This document shows positions 15,574 to 23,495 of a stretch of 64,000 nucleotides of DNA, piece after piece (the first letter of the stretch is position 1; the number at the start of each line of letters is the position of its first letter). The DNA comes from Yoonia maricola (GTDB lineage: Bacteria; Pseudomonadota; Alphaproteobacteria; Rhodobacterales; Rhodobacteraceae), in contig NZ_PGTY01000004.1 in the NCBI RefSeq assembly GCF_002797915.1, forward strand, positions 248,001 to 312,000, given 5' to 3'. A program made the position numbers and the translations under genes. Under the pieces are notes generated by a model. The model worked only from the letters and a program-made list of their open reading frames with translations, did no database searches and had not been told where the DNA came from.

Positions 15574-16415
15574 CCTCAGCGGCGCTGGTTGATATCCCAG
15601 CCGGGCGATTTGTTATGGGGTCTGACCAGCATTACCCCGAAGAGGCGCCGGAAAGGCATGTCGATGTCCCTGCGTTTCAGATGGATGCCAGCGCCATCAG
15701 TAACGCGGCATTCGCCGCCTTTATCGCAGACACCGGCTATGTCACCTCCTGCGAACGCCCGTATGATGCCGGGGACCAATCCGCATTGCCTGATGTCGCT
15801 TGCATACCCGGCAGCCTTGTTTTTCAAATGACACGGCAGCCTGTCCGGCTCACGGACCCGCGCCAATGGTGGACATTCGTGCCCGGTGCGTATTGGCGGT
15901 GTCCCGAAGGGCCGGGCTCTTCCATCGAAGCGCGCGAAGATCATCCTGTGGTGCACGTTTCCTGCGATGATGCTTTGGCCTATGCCACATGGGCCGGAAA
16001 AGCGCTGCCAACCGAAGCACAATGGGAATATGCAGCGGCCCAATCATCGCCCTGTGATCCCAAGCTGAATATTTGGCGCGATGCATTCCCCTATCGCCAT
16101 CATCGGGTGAACGGGCATCCTTTCACCGTACCCGCCGGCGCAGGGCAACCATCGGGGCGTGGTCTTTCCAACATGTTGGGAAATGTATGGGAGTGGACAG
16201 CAACACCCTATCAGGCATCCCACGCAAAAGGTGGCTGTTGCGCGACCCCAGAGACCGATGCTCCTTCGGCCCAGACAGTCATGACCTTAAAAGGCGGATC
16301 GTATCTTTGTGCCGATAATTACTGCAGACGTTACCGCCCATCGGCACGTATCGGATTGGCGCAAAATGAAACGGCGGGGCATATCGGGTTTCGGTGCGTT
16401 ACGCGTGCGGCTTAA
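15570..16415 (+). CDS. Formylglycine-generating enzyme (aerobic sulfatase maturase)
   Basis: This 281-residue protein is of the FGE/SUMF1 family. Near the C-terminus GGSYLCADNYCRRYRPSAR carries the two Cys (247 and 252) with the C-x4-C spacing of true aerobic FGEs, which bind copper and oxidise the sulfatase Cys to formylglycine. Other family segments are IPAGRFVMGSD at the start, VSCDDALAYATWAGKALPTEAQ and NMLGNVWEWT. It has no signal peptide, so it acts in the cytoplasm, matching the leaderless sulfatase at 9064-10506 and its CAPSR motif. It is translationally coupled to the ATPase gene. This is a well-supported enzyme-substrate pair within one locus. Confidence 0.92.
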   Translation: MTSAALVDIPAGRFVMGSDQHYPEEAPERHVDVPAFQMDASAISNAAFAAFIADTGYVTSCERPYDAGDQSALPDVACIPGSLVFQMTRQPVRLTDPRQWWTFVPGAYWRCPEGPGSSIEAREDHPVVHVSCDDALAYATWAGKALPTEAQWEYAAAQSSPCDPKLNIWRDAFPYRHHRVNGHPFTVPAGAGQPSGRGLSNMLGNVWEWTATPYQASHAKGGCCATPETDAPSAQTVMTLKGGSYLCADNYCRRYRPSARIGLAQNETAGHIGFRCVTRAA

Positions 16416-16594
16416 ACGGCGGAACCGTACCCCAACAAACCGCATTTGCCGAAGGTCGAAGCACTTGGTTCGATGCCAATGATTTTCTGCGCCTTATCAT
16501 TGCTCCACGTCACATAATATTGGCCCCGCGAGAGGCCGCTTTGGGAAAAGCCGTTCAAGTTATGCGTTGTTTTCCAATTCAACACCAAGTTCAT
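16412..16594 (-). pseudogene. Possible remnant ORF, unrecognised (60 aa)
   Basis: An open frame on the minus strand begins inside the 3' end of the prephenate-dehydrogenase gene and runs to the end of the convergent FGE gene. The segment YYVTWSNDKAQKIIGIEP faintly resembles the C-terminal end of NAD-dependent sugar epimerases, which suggests a decayed gene fragment. No ribosome site is seen and its first residues overlap another gene. I list it because it fills the 144-base gap; it may be non-coding. Confidence 0.2.
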
Positions 16595-17324
16595 GAGCCA
16601 AGTCGAAAAATTTTCGCCTGATGCCCGCCGAATATGGGTTCGCGTTCTCTATGGCATCAAATACTTCCGGAGCATCGTTTTGTACCATGGAAACGGCCTC
16701 AACGAGCAGATCAAAGCTGCGGGTTGTCATTCTAGAAGGCATAGGCCCCATTCTGTGCAAGACTTTGGCAATCAGGTGCGTCAAACCCTGAACTGTTGCC
16801 GCTTCCCGGTCGTGATCATGGGGGGTCGTCATGATTACTTGGAGGCCAAGATGTTTGCGAAAAAACGCTGCCAGTGGCCAATGTTGCAGCCCTCGAATTG
16901 GACAAACGGCAATTTTCAGTCCTTCGATCCCGTCGCACGCACTCTGAGGGCCAAATAACGGGTGGGTCGCGACAATATCGACGTAATCTGGAAGGTATTT
17001 CTCCATGAGATCGGAAGGGTGTACTTTGACAGACCCAACATCAATGACCAGCGTTCCAGGATGACAGACGGTGGCAATCGATGTCAAAACATCTTCGAAG
17101 CTCGATACTGGTGCCGCGATCACGATCACGTCGCAACGTGCGACGGCTTGTAGAGAAGTGAAAGTGACACCAAGTTCGGCAGCGACATCGCGTTGGTCTG
17201 ATCGTGGGTCGTAGGCCTTCAAATCAAAATGCCCATACAGGTTCTGAGCAATCAGTTTTCCGAAGGCTCCAAACCCAACGATCCCCACGGACCTTTGGGC
17301 TACATTTGACATCTTTATTTTCAT
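16560..17324 (-). CDS. Prephenate/arogenate dehydrogenase family protein
   Basis: This 254-residue protein should oxidatively decarboxylate prephenate or arogenate on the way to tyrosine. The N-terminus has the dinucleotide fold (GIVGFGAFGKLIAQNL). VIAAPVSSFEDVL and the conserved THPLFGPQSA (about 120-129) are typical of TyrA-type enzymes, and HDREAATVQGLTHLIAK follows in the helical domain. The first ATG (17324) has AAGAGG eight bases upstream, but that site is buried in a hairpin. The second ATG (17312) has no ribosome site. A leader peptide with Phe-Phe and Tyr-Tyr and several hairpins lie upstream, suggesting control by aromatic amino acids. The gene is A/T-richer around its start than its neighbours. 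Confidence 0.8.
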   Translation of the reverse strand: MKIKMSNVAQRSVGIVGFGAFGKLIAQNLYGHFDLKAYDPRSDQRDVAAELGVTFTSLQAVARCDVIVIAAPVSSFEDVLTSIATVCHPGTLVIDVGSVKVHPSDLMEKYLPDYVDIVATHPLFGPQSACDGIEGLKIAVCPIRGLQHWPLAAFFRKHLGLQVIMTTPHDHDREAATVQGLTHLIAKVLHRMGPMPSRMTTRSFDLLVEAVSMVQNDAPEVFDAIENANPYSAGIRRKFFDLAHELGVELENNA

Positions 17325-17327
17325 TTT

Positions 17328-17363
17328 AATGACCTCTTACTTGCCGCCAGGCAGGAGGTCATT
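17328..17363 (-). promoter_or_regulatory. Hairpin sequestering the ribosome site of the dehydrogenase gene
   Basis: Read on the minus strand, AATGACCTC pairs perfectly with GAGGTCATT nine bases long, with a further TGCC/GGCA stem inside the loop. The 3' arm contains the GAGG ribosome site, and the ATG follows three bases after the stem. Folding would hide the site from ribosomes, so translation should depend on opening the hairpin. Confidence 0.6.
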
Positions 17364-17374
17364 TTTAATTTGAA

Positions 17375-17433
17375 CCGCTGTCTGCGCAGCGGAAAATTCA
17401 CGACAAAGTCGTCCGCAGCTATCTTAGCTGTGG
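17375..17433 (-). promoter_or_regulatory. Three consecutive leader hairpins
   Basis: Three adjacent stems lie in the leader. In plus-strand coordinates they are CCGCTG/CAGCGG (17375-17392), ACGAC/GTCGT (17400-17412) and CCGCAGCT/AGCTGTGG (17413-17433, one G-U pair). The outermost overlaps the last codons and stop of the leader peptide, so ribosome position could decide whether it forms. I see no U-run marking a classical terminator. Confidence 0.5.
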
Positions 17434-17469
17434 GTAATAGTTAGTGACGGAAAAGAACGGCTTTATCAT
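17419..17469 (-). CDS. Aromatic leader peptide (16 aa), attenuation-type
   Basis: The ATG at 17469 encodes MIKPFFSVTNYYPQLR and stops at a TAG inside the first hairpin. Four of 16 residues are aromatic, as adjacent Phe-Phe (TTC TTT) and Tyr-Tyr (TAT TAC) codons. The gene downstream belongs to the tyrosine/phenylalanine branch. This is the pattern expected of an amino-acid attenuation leader. No ribosome site precedes it, but a promoter whose -10 ends six bases before the ATG implies a leaderless message. A longer in-frame ORF up to 17607 exists, and the peptide could be only its tail. Confidence 0.5.
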   Translation of the reverse strand: MIKPFFSVTNYYPQLR

Positions 17470-17475
17470 AGGATT

Positions 17476-17505
17476 TGTGTACGGTGATGGGCTGCACGAA
17501 GTCAA
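17476..17505 (-). promoter_or_regulatory. Promoter for the leader and dehydrogenase gene
   Basis: On the minus strand TTGACT (17505-17500) and TACACA (17481-17476) are 18 bases apart, a reasonable sigma70-type promoter. Transcription would begin at about the leader ATG (17469). The remaining bases to 17711, upstream of the response regulator, show no other feature I can name. Confidence 0.45.
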
Positions 17506-17711
17506 CAGCACACCCTGAATCCAGACGTTCGAACACTGTGCGGCATCTGTCAGATTGGGCTCATTTGGCACCTTCGCCGCATTCTTCGCGAAGACCCGCT
17601 TTGCCATTCTGGGTCAATCTATGACGTGAAGGTCAAATTTACCTGACGTTCCACAGCATCCTGTCGCATATTCGTCAAACTTTTGCCACCTCGCTAAAGT
17701 AGCAATCTTAC

Positions 17712-18374
17712 ATGCGTATCTTAATAGCCGAAGACGAGCCTGTGCTCGCCAGCCAACTGAAGAAAACACTGATGGCCGAAGGGCTCACCGTTGATGTTGC
17801 CGTCGACGGGGCCGAAGCACAGTATCTTGGTGAAACTGAACCCTATGATCTGATTATCCTTGACCTTGGTCTGCCGATCCGGGACGGGCTGACGGTGCTG
17901 AAAAACCTGCGGAGCGGGGGCAATGACACTTCAATCCTGATCTTGACCGCGCGCAATGACTGGACCGACCGCGTGGACGGTTTGGATGCGGGGGCGGATG
18001 ACTATCTGACCAAACCGTTCCATATGCCGGAACTTTCCGCGCGCGTGCGCGCCCTGATCCGCCGCAAGGCGGGTAAGACGACCCCCGTCTTTTCCAAGGA
18101 TGACGTGACCTTTGATACCCGCACCAATCAGGTTATGGTGGACGGCATTCCCACCAACCTTACCTCACAGGAAATTGCGGTGTTGTCTTATCTTTTCCAC
18201 AACTCTGGTCGCCTTGTGTCGCGCAACGAATTATCGGACCATATTTATCAGCATGAGGGTGATCGCGATTCCAATACGATTGCGGTCTTTGTGAACCGGT
18301 TGCGCAAGAAACTGGGCAGTGACCTGATTGAGACCGTACGCGGCAGGGGCTACGTGATCAAAGCAACCGCATGA
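17712..18374 (+). CDS. OmpR/PhoP-type response regulator
   Basis: This 220-residue regulator has a receiver domain (1-115) with acidic pocket (AEDEP), phosphoacceptor Asp51 (LILDLGLP), LTAR and the conserved Lys101 (TKPFH). A C-terminal winged-helix OmpR domain follows (about 128-218, SRNELSDHIYQ, RKKLGSDLIETVRGRGY). The pair resembles PhoPQ or the FeuPQ system of rhizobia. Its stop overlaps the kinase start (ATGA). The ribosome site is weak (AGTAGCAA). Targets cannot be inferred, although family members often sense divalent cations or osmotic stress at the envelope. Confidence 0.92.
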   Translation: MRILIAEDEPVLASQLKKTLMAEGLTVDVAVDGAEAQYLGETEPYDLIILDLGLPIRDGLTVLKNLRSGGNDTSILILTARNDWTDRVDGLDAGADDYLTKPFHMPELSARVRALIRRKAGKTTPVFSKDDVTFDTRTNQVMVDGIPTNLTSQEIAVLSYLFHNSGRLVSRNELSDHIYQHEGDRDSNTIAVFVNRLRKKLGSDLIETVRGRGYVIKATA

Positions 18375-19723
18375 CATCGCTGCGCGCCCGCGCGGTAACG
18401 GGCGGTATCTTATGGACCGTTGCGATCATTGTGCTGGGGTTGGCTGGCGTGTCGTCCTATCTGTCGTCGCAAACGCAGGCGCGCTTTATCGAAGTGCTGG
18501 AAACCCGCCATGCCCAAGCCATTGTGGCGGTGTCCAACAACAGTGATAGCGCCAGTGACCTTGTCGCGGCGATCGGTGATCTGGCCTATCAGGTGCCGTT
18601 TTCGGGTCAATATTGGCAGGTTGAGACAGATACCGGCACCATCATCAGATCGCCTTCTTTGGATAAAGATCAGCTTCCAAGGCCCCGCATCCGCATACAA
18701 GAGCGGCAGATGCGTGAAATTGCTGGACCGAACGGTGAATCTGTCTTTACCATCGGACAATGGGTGACCGTCTCCGATGGTGCAACGTGGCATGTTCAGG
18801 TCGCGTCATCATTGCGAAGCTTTGAGGAAGATCAGGTCGTCCTGCGCAATACCCTGCTGACTGCCTTTGCATTCGTGTCTTTCATTGGTGTCTTGGGCGC
18901 TTTGACCCAGGTTGCCGTTGTCTTGCAGCCGCTGAACAAGTTACGGCACGAAGTCACTGGCCGTTGGGAAAAAGATGACCGGCTTGAGGTGCAAAGCTAT
19001 CCGATTGAGGTGGCTCCGCTGGTCAATGACATCAACACACTGATGGAGCGAAACCGCGATATCATGCGCCGCTCGCGCCGTCAGGCCGCTGATCTGGCCC
19101 ATGCGATCAAAACCCCATCCGCGATCATGCGTAATGAGTTGGACAATCTGATGACGCAAGGCGCAGATGTGCAGGATGCGGTCGATGCGCTGGATCGGCT
19201 TGATGCACAGCTCAAGCGGTCTTTCGCGCGGATGCGGGCCGATGGGACTGATGCATCCACGGGTGTCGTGACCGAGCTGGATACCGCCTTGGGCCGGATG
19301 GAACGCGCGTTTAACGCGCTTGCCCGCAATGAGAGCAAGACATTTTCGGCCAGTTTTACGGCAGGCTTGCGTGTCCGTATGGATCAAAGTGATTTTGAAG
19401 AAGTGCTGGGGAACCTGTTGGATAATGCCCTGAAATGGGCTGCCTCAGAGGTGCGGCTTCACGCGGAAGAATGTGCCGCGGGCCAGATCATGATCACCAT
19501 CGCCGATGACGGCCCCGGCATCGCGCAAGAGGAGATCGCAAAGGCCACCGAAAGCGGCCAGCGTCTTGATACCTCCAAGCCGGGGACGGGCCTTGGGCTG
19601 GCGATTGCACATGATCTGATCCACGCCTATGGCGGAGATATCCAGCTTGCAAAAGATGATGCATTGGGGGGGCTGAAGGTGCAGATGCGTTTGCCCGTCG
19701 CCTCAGCAAAGCGGGCTGACTAG
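18371..19723 (+). CDS. PhoQ/FeuQ-like sensor histidine kinase
   Basis: This 450-residue membrane kinase has transmembrane segments at about 12-32 and 162-186 enclosing a periplasmic sensor domain of roughly 130 residues. A HAMP-like linker, the phosphoacceptor His244 in DLAHAIKTPSA and the ATP-binding domain (LLDNALKW N-box, DDGPGIA, GTGLGLAI) follow. DLAHAxKTP is the form typical of PhoQ-type kinases. It should phosphorylate the response regulator encoded just upstream. The 3' end overlaps the convergent YcjF-like gene by four bases, leaving no room for a terminator. Confidence 0.92.
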   Translation: MTSLRARAVTGGILWTVAIIVLGLAGVSSYLSSQTQARFIEVLETRHAQAIVAVSNNSDSASDLVAAIGDLAYQVPFSGQYWQVETDTGTIIRSPSLDKDQLPRPRIRIQERQMREIAGPNGESVFTIGQWVTVSDGATWHVQVASSLRSFEEDQVVLRNTLLTAFAFVSFIGVLGALTQVAVVLQPLNKLRHEVTGRWEKDDRLEVQSYPIEVAPLVNDINTLMERNRDIMRRSRRQAADLAHAIKTPSAIMRNELDNLMTQGADVQDAVDALDRLDAQLKRSFARMRADGTDASTGVVTELDTALGRMERAFNALARNESKTFSASFTAGLRVRMDQSDFEEVLGNLLDNALKWAASEVRLHAEECAAGQIMITIADDGPGIAQEEIAKATESGQRLDTSKPGTGLGLAIAHDLIHAYGGDIQLAKDDALGGLKVQMRLPVASAKRAD

Positions 19724-20709
19724 CCTCTGTTGAACAACCCGCTCATCGCGCGGCCGACAAGCCCACTGACGGATGGTTTCTTGACGGCATGAAAGGGTAA
19801 GGGACGGCAGACTTCGATTGCCGCAACGCCAACGCGCGCGGTCAATGCGCCGTTGATCACGCCTTCGCCAAACCGGCGCGAGACTTTGGACAATACCCCG
19901 CCACCTGCGACCGATCCTATCAGATCGTCTCCGACCGCCACCGCACCGGTCGCGACCAGATGTGTCAGCACACTGCGCGTCAGCCGCCAACTGCCCAAAG
20001 CACCCGACCGACCGCCATAGATTTCGGCAATCCGCCGGATCATGCGCAGGTTGGCAGTGAGGGCCGTAAAGAGATCAGCCAATGCAAGAGGCACGATGGC
20101 TGTCACTGTCGCCACCTGCCGCGCAGCGGCTTCGATCTCGCGCTGGGCACGTGCATCTAGCGGGGTCAGCAACGCGGTTTCTGCGAGGCCCAGTAACCCA
20201 TCTGCATCCAGCACGTCGCCTTGACGCGATTTGAGTTCAGCCCGACCCCATGCTGTGTCTTCGCGATTGCTGTAAAGTGCTTCAAGGTCACCAACGACAT
20301 TTCGCGCCTGTTTCAGATCAAGCGAAGTCAGCGCCTCTTTCGCATGATGCTGGATAGTGTCGAGCTTACGTAAACGTCCAAAGGCCGCCAATTCCCGCAA
20401 GGCGATGATCAGCAAAACGAACAGCAACAAACCAATCAACGCGGTTGCGACTCCGCCCAAAACGGGCGAGCGTGCCAACAGCCCCGTCACATAATCCCAT
20501 GCCGCAAGCGAGACGATAAAGCCAATCAGCGTCAGTATGATGGACCAAAACCAGCGGGCCAAACGCGATGGGCGGCGTGCAGCAATAGCCGCAACCTGTT
20601 GCATGGCCACGCCCTCAGGCGCATCGATATCATCCCGCACGGCGGGTGCCGTGTCAGGCTGCGCCGCCTCGCTGCCTTCGAGATCAATCAGAACGGGGCC
20701 GCGTGTCAT
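19720..20709 (-). CDS. YcjF/TIGR01620 family membrane protein
   Basis: This 329-residue inner-membrane protein matches the YcjF (TIGR01620, DUF697-like) family. It has an acidic, hydrophilic N-terminus (about 1-45), two transmembrane helices at about 50-70 and 85-110, and a long C-terminal region with amphipathic and hydrophobic stretches (IVPLALADLFTAL, VATGAVAVGDDLIG). The molecular function is unknown. Family members follow ycjX and are linked to envelope stress in enterobacteria. The start overlaps the ycjX stop (ATGA), so the two are translationally coupled. Confidence 0.85.
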   Translation of the reverse strand: MTRGPVLIDLEGSEAAQPDTAPAVRDDIDAPEGVAMQQVAAIAARRPSRLARWFWSIILTLIGFIVSLAAWDYVTGLLARSPVLGGVATALIGLLLFVLLIIALRELAAFGRLRKLDTIQHHAKEALTSLDLKQARNVVGDLEALYSNREDTAWGRAELKSRQGDVLDADGLLGLAETALLTPLDARAQREIEAAARQVATVTAIVPLALADLFTALTANLRMIRRIAEIYGGRSGALGSWRLTRSVLTHLVATGAVAVGDDLIGSVAGGGVLSKVSRRFGEGVINGALTARVGVAAIEVCRPLPFHAVKKPSVSGLVGRAMSGLFNRG

Positions 20710-22118
20710 AGCCTATCTCCAAACAGAAACTGTGCCGCCTTATCGAGCCTGATATGCGGCGGCCCGTCGCCCGGTTTGCGGGTGAGCGGGGCGGGGGCGA
20801 AATTCATGATGCTGTAATCCGCGTCCAGCCAACTGTCCGAGCCTTCGCGCGCCGGAGCCAGCAAATGCGCGGGATCGGACGGCAACTTGCCGGGATAAAA
20901 GGCGGCTTGTTTGTTGGTATCCAGCAAACGACCACGCACGACGTCTAACGGGCCATCCTTGTGATCCACTGTTTCCTCAACTGTTGTGCGCAAGGCCGCA
21001 ATCGACATGGCGGCTGTCTGTGCACCGGCAAAGTCGGCCCGGTCCTTGGCTTCGCGCAACAGCGCCTCGGTGATTGCGGTCAATTGCGGGTGCTGGCTGT
21101 GGTGCAAATGGTCTGCTTTGGTGGCGGCAAAGAGGATCTTTTCAACCCTGCGCCCTTGGAAAATGCGGGTCAGAAACGCGTTCTTGCCGGGACGGAACGT
21201 CCCAAGGATACGCGCCATTGCACCACGCAGATCGTCCAGCGTCGCGGGGCCGCCATGGATCGCCCCCAGCACATCCACCAGCACGATCTGGCGGTCGATC
21301 TTGGCAAAGTGATCGCGGAAGAAAGGCTGCACGATATTGCGTTTATAGCTTTCAAAACGCCGCTCGAATTCGCGCCCCAATGATCCGCGGGGATAACGGG
21401 TCGTAGGCAGCGGGGCGAAGGTCAGCACTGGTGAGCCGGCAAGATCGCCAGGCAGCAGGAACCGCCCCGGTGAACAGTCCGAAAACCCGGCCTCGCGTGC
21501 CTCGCGCAGATGCGCGGTAAAGCGTTCTGCCAGTACCTGCGCTTCGGGTTCGTCAAGCCGGACAGTTGGGTCAACGCCAGCAACGAGTGCTACATAGTCT
21601 TCGCCGCCGGGTCGCCCGCGCGCACGGCTCAACGCCGCCTCCGACCATTCCGCGTAGGTTTGGTCGAGCAGTCCCAAATCTAGCAACCACTCACCGGGAT
21701 AATCGACGATGTCGATATGCACCGTGCGCGGGCCGGAAATACCAGACAGCAGCCCGCTGGGCTGAACACGCAAAGACAGGCGCAATTCACTGATCTGACG
21801 CGTGCCGTCAGGCCACGTCGGCTCTGGCGCAGTCAGTTGCGATAGATAAGCCTCGTAATTGAACCGCGGCACCGTGTCGTCGGGCTGTGGTTGCAGATAC
21901 GCTGTGCGGATCGCGCCGGTCGCCGCTGCTTCCAGTTGCGGCATCCGCCCCCGGTCCATCAGATTGGCAACGAGCGAGGTGATAAACACCGTTTTGCCCG
22001 CTCGTGACAAACCTGTCACGCCCAGTCGGATCACCGGATCGGTGAAGGGTGATGTTAGCGTGTCACTGATCCCCTCAACCGTACGGGTGATCTGGTCGGC
22101 TATGGTAGAGATGACCAA
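20706..22118 (-). CDS. YcjX family P-loop protein
   Basis: This 470-residue YcjX (DUF463) GTPase-like protein has a Walker A at about 37-46 (GLSRAGKTVF) and a DYPGEWL Walker B region. Mid-protein VLVDVLGAIHGG and FAATKADHLH are characteristic. I propose TTG 22118 as start, with AAAGGG six bases upstream, giving MVISTIADQITRTVEG, which fits homologues better than the TTG at 22133. It is the first gene of the ycjX-ycjF pair and is divergent from truA. The biochemical role is not established; GTP/ATP binding is inferred from motifs. Confidence 0.88.
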   Translation of the reverse strand: MVISTIADQITRTVEGISDTLTSPFTDPVIRLGVTGLSRAGKTVFITSLVANLMDRGRMPQLEAAATGAIRTAYLQPQPDDTVPRFNYEAYLSQLTAPEPTWPDGTRQISELRLSLRVQPSGLLSGISGPRTVHIDIVDYPGEWLLDLGLLDQTYAEWSEAALSRARGRPGGEDYVALVAGVDPTVRLDEPEAQVLAERFTAHLREAREAGFSDCSPGRFLLPGDLAGSPVLTFAPLPTTRYPRGSLGREFERRFESYKRNIVQPFFRDHFAKIDRQIVLVDVLGAIHGGPATLDDLRGAMARILGTFRPGKNAFLTRIFQGRRVEKILFAATKADHLHHSQHPQLTAITEALLREAKDRADFAGAQTAAMSIAALRTTVEETVDHKDGPLDVVRGRLLDTNKQAAFYPGKLPSDPAHLLAPAREGSDSWLDADYSIMNFAPAPLTRKPGDGPPHIRLDKAAQFLFGDRL

Positions 22119-22212
22119 AACGGGCCCTTTCAATGCTTTATGGCAAGATAGGTGCGGTCGTTCAGGATGTGTAGGGATTGATTTTGTGCGATGCTCCCCC
22201 TAATCGGGGCGG

Positions 22213-22980
22213 ATGCCTCGTTATGCCCTTCTTATTGAATACCATGGCGCGCCCTTTGCAGGGTGGCAGCGGCAAAATGATCAGCCCTCCGTGCAAGGCG
22301 CGATTGAGGCGGCATTGGCGAAACTGGAACCACGCGAACACACGATTGCAGCCGCGGGGCGTACAGATGCAGGTGTGCACGCGAAAGGGCAGGTCGCCCA
22401 TTGCGATATGGAGAAAGAGTGGGATCCTTTTCGGCTGTCCGAGGCGCTGAACTATCATCTCAAACCCGCACCCGTCGCGATTTTGGATTGTGCGATGGTT
22501 GCAGACGACTGGCATGCCAGATTTGATGCGGTCGAACGGCAGTACCTTTTTCGCCTTATGTCGCGCCGCGCGCCGCTGACGTTTGAGGCAGGGCAGATGT
22601 GGCGGGTCAACCATCCGCTGGATGCAGACGCAATGCAGGCCGGGGCGGATCAGTTGATCGGGAACCACGATTTCACGACCTTTCGGTCGTCCATCTGTCA
22701 GGCAAAAAGCCCGGTAAAAACGCTGGATGCGTTGCAGGTCGAGGCGGTACCGCATGCCAGCGGCACAGAATACCGTTTCCACGTTCGCGCCCGGTCGTTC
22801 CTGCACAATCAGGTGCGCAGTTTTGTCGGTACGTTGGAACGTGTCGGCGCAGGCGCATGGACCCCCGATGATGTAGGCAAGGCATTGGCGGCGAAAGATC
22901 GCAGCGCCTGTGGTCCGGTGTGCCCGCCGCAGGGATTGTATCTGGCGGGCGTCAAATACCCGACCGACCCGTTCACCTAG
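22213..22980 (+). CDS. truA: tRNA pseudouridine(38-40) synthase TruA
   Basis: This 255-residue enzyme isomerises uridines 38-40 in the tRNA anticodon arm. The catalytic motif GRTDAGVHA (about 49-57) has the essential Asp52. [13 protein letters not shown] and the opening [19 protein letters not shown] are typical. Length and start agree with the family. It is divergent from ycjX (94-base gap) and ends four bases into the convergent DUF3726 gene. No associated fmt gene is present in the window. Confidence 0.95.
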   Translation: MPRYALLIEYHGAPFAGWQRQNDQPSVQGAIEAALAKLEPREHTIAAAGRTDAGVHAKGQVAHCDMEKEWDPFRLSEALNYHLKPAPVAILDCAMVADDWHARFDAVERQYLFRLMSRRAPLTFEAGQMWRVNHPLDADAMQAGADQLIGNHDFTTFRSSICQAKSPVKTLDALQVEAVPHASGTEYRFHVRARSFLHNQVRSFVGTLERVGAGAWTPDDVGKALAAKDRSACGPVCPPQGLYLAGVKYPTDPFT

Positions 22981-23495
22981 TCGTTGTCAGTCAAACCAGC
23001 GCCCGCGCCCGCGAGACGTGAAGCGTTGGTCTCTGGCACGTAGGTTTTTCCTGCCAGTTCCAGCCATATCTGCCAATCGGCTTCTGGAATTGTGACTGCG
23101 TTGCAGGTAGGCCTCAGGACTGTTGTATCGCTGGGGATGACGCTTGGACCGTCCCATCTTTGTGCGATGCCAGAGTGTGCCAAAAACGCACTGACCAAAG
23201 GGGCGTGTGCCAAGTCAGCCAAAGTGGCGGTCGTGCGTCCCATCGCAAAGGCATCACTGATGATCGGGGCGATCAGGGCTGCGGGGCCTTGAATGACTTC
23301 AACACCGTTGTCTCGCCATCTGACATCTACTTCGCAAATCGGTTCTTGCAGTGCAGTGGTGACCGGCGCGACGCTCCCCCCAGTCCCGGCGAGGAAAGCT
23401 GCCACCTGCCCAAGATCTTCGGACTGTCCAACAGGAAAGCCCGCACCGCGTGCGGCCTTTTTGACCAGCCCTTCCACTTCGTTCAGCGCCCGCAT
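22977..23495 (-). CDS. DUF3726 family protein
   Basis: This 172-residue protein starts [21 protein letters not shown], the pattern I associate with DUF3726, a family of unknown function seen in Rhodobacteraceae. It has no signal peptide or membrane segment and no catalytic motif I can identify. The start overlaps the final base of the upstream 549-residue unknown gene, so the two are cotranscribed and translationally coupled and probably act together. The assignment is from memory of the N-terminal pattern. Confidence 0.7.
   Translation of the reverse strand: MRALNEVEGLVKKAARGAGFPVGQSEDLGQVAAFLAGTGGSVAPVTTALQEPICEVDVRWRDNGVEVIQGPAALIAPIISDAFAMGRTTATLADLAHAPLVSAFLAHSGIAQRWDGPSVIPSDTTVLRPTCNAVTIPEADWQIWLELAGKTYVPETNASRLAGAGAGLTDND

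Noticed and set aside
17470..17607. Upstream extension of the aromatic leader ORF (to 62 codons)
   Set aside because: The extension has no ribosome site and would cross the predicted promoter. I kept only the 17-codon leader but note the ambiguity in its entry.
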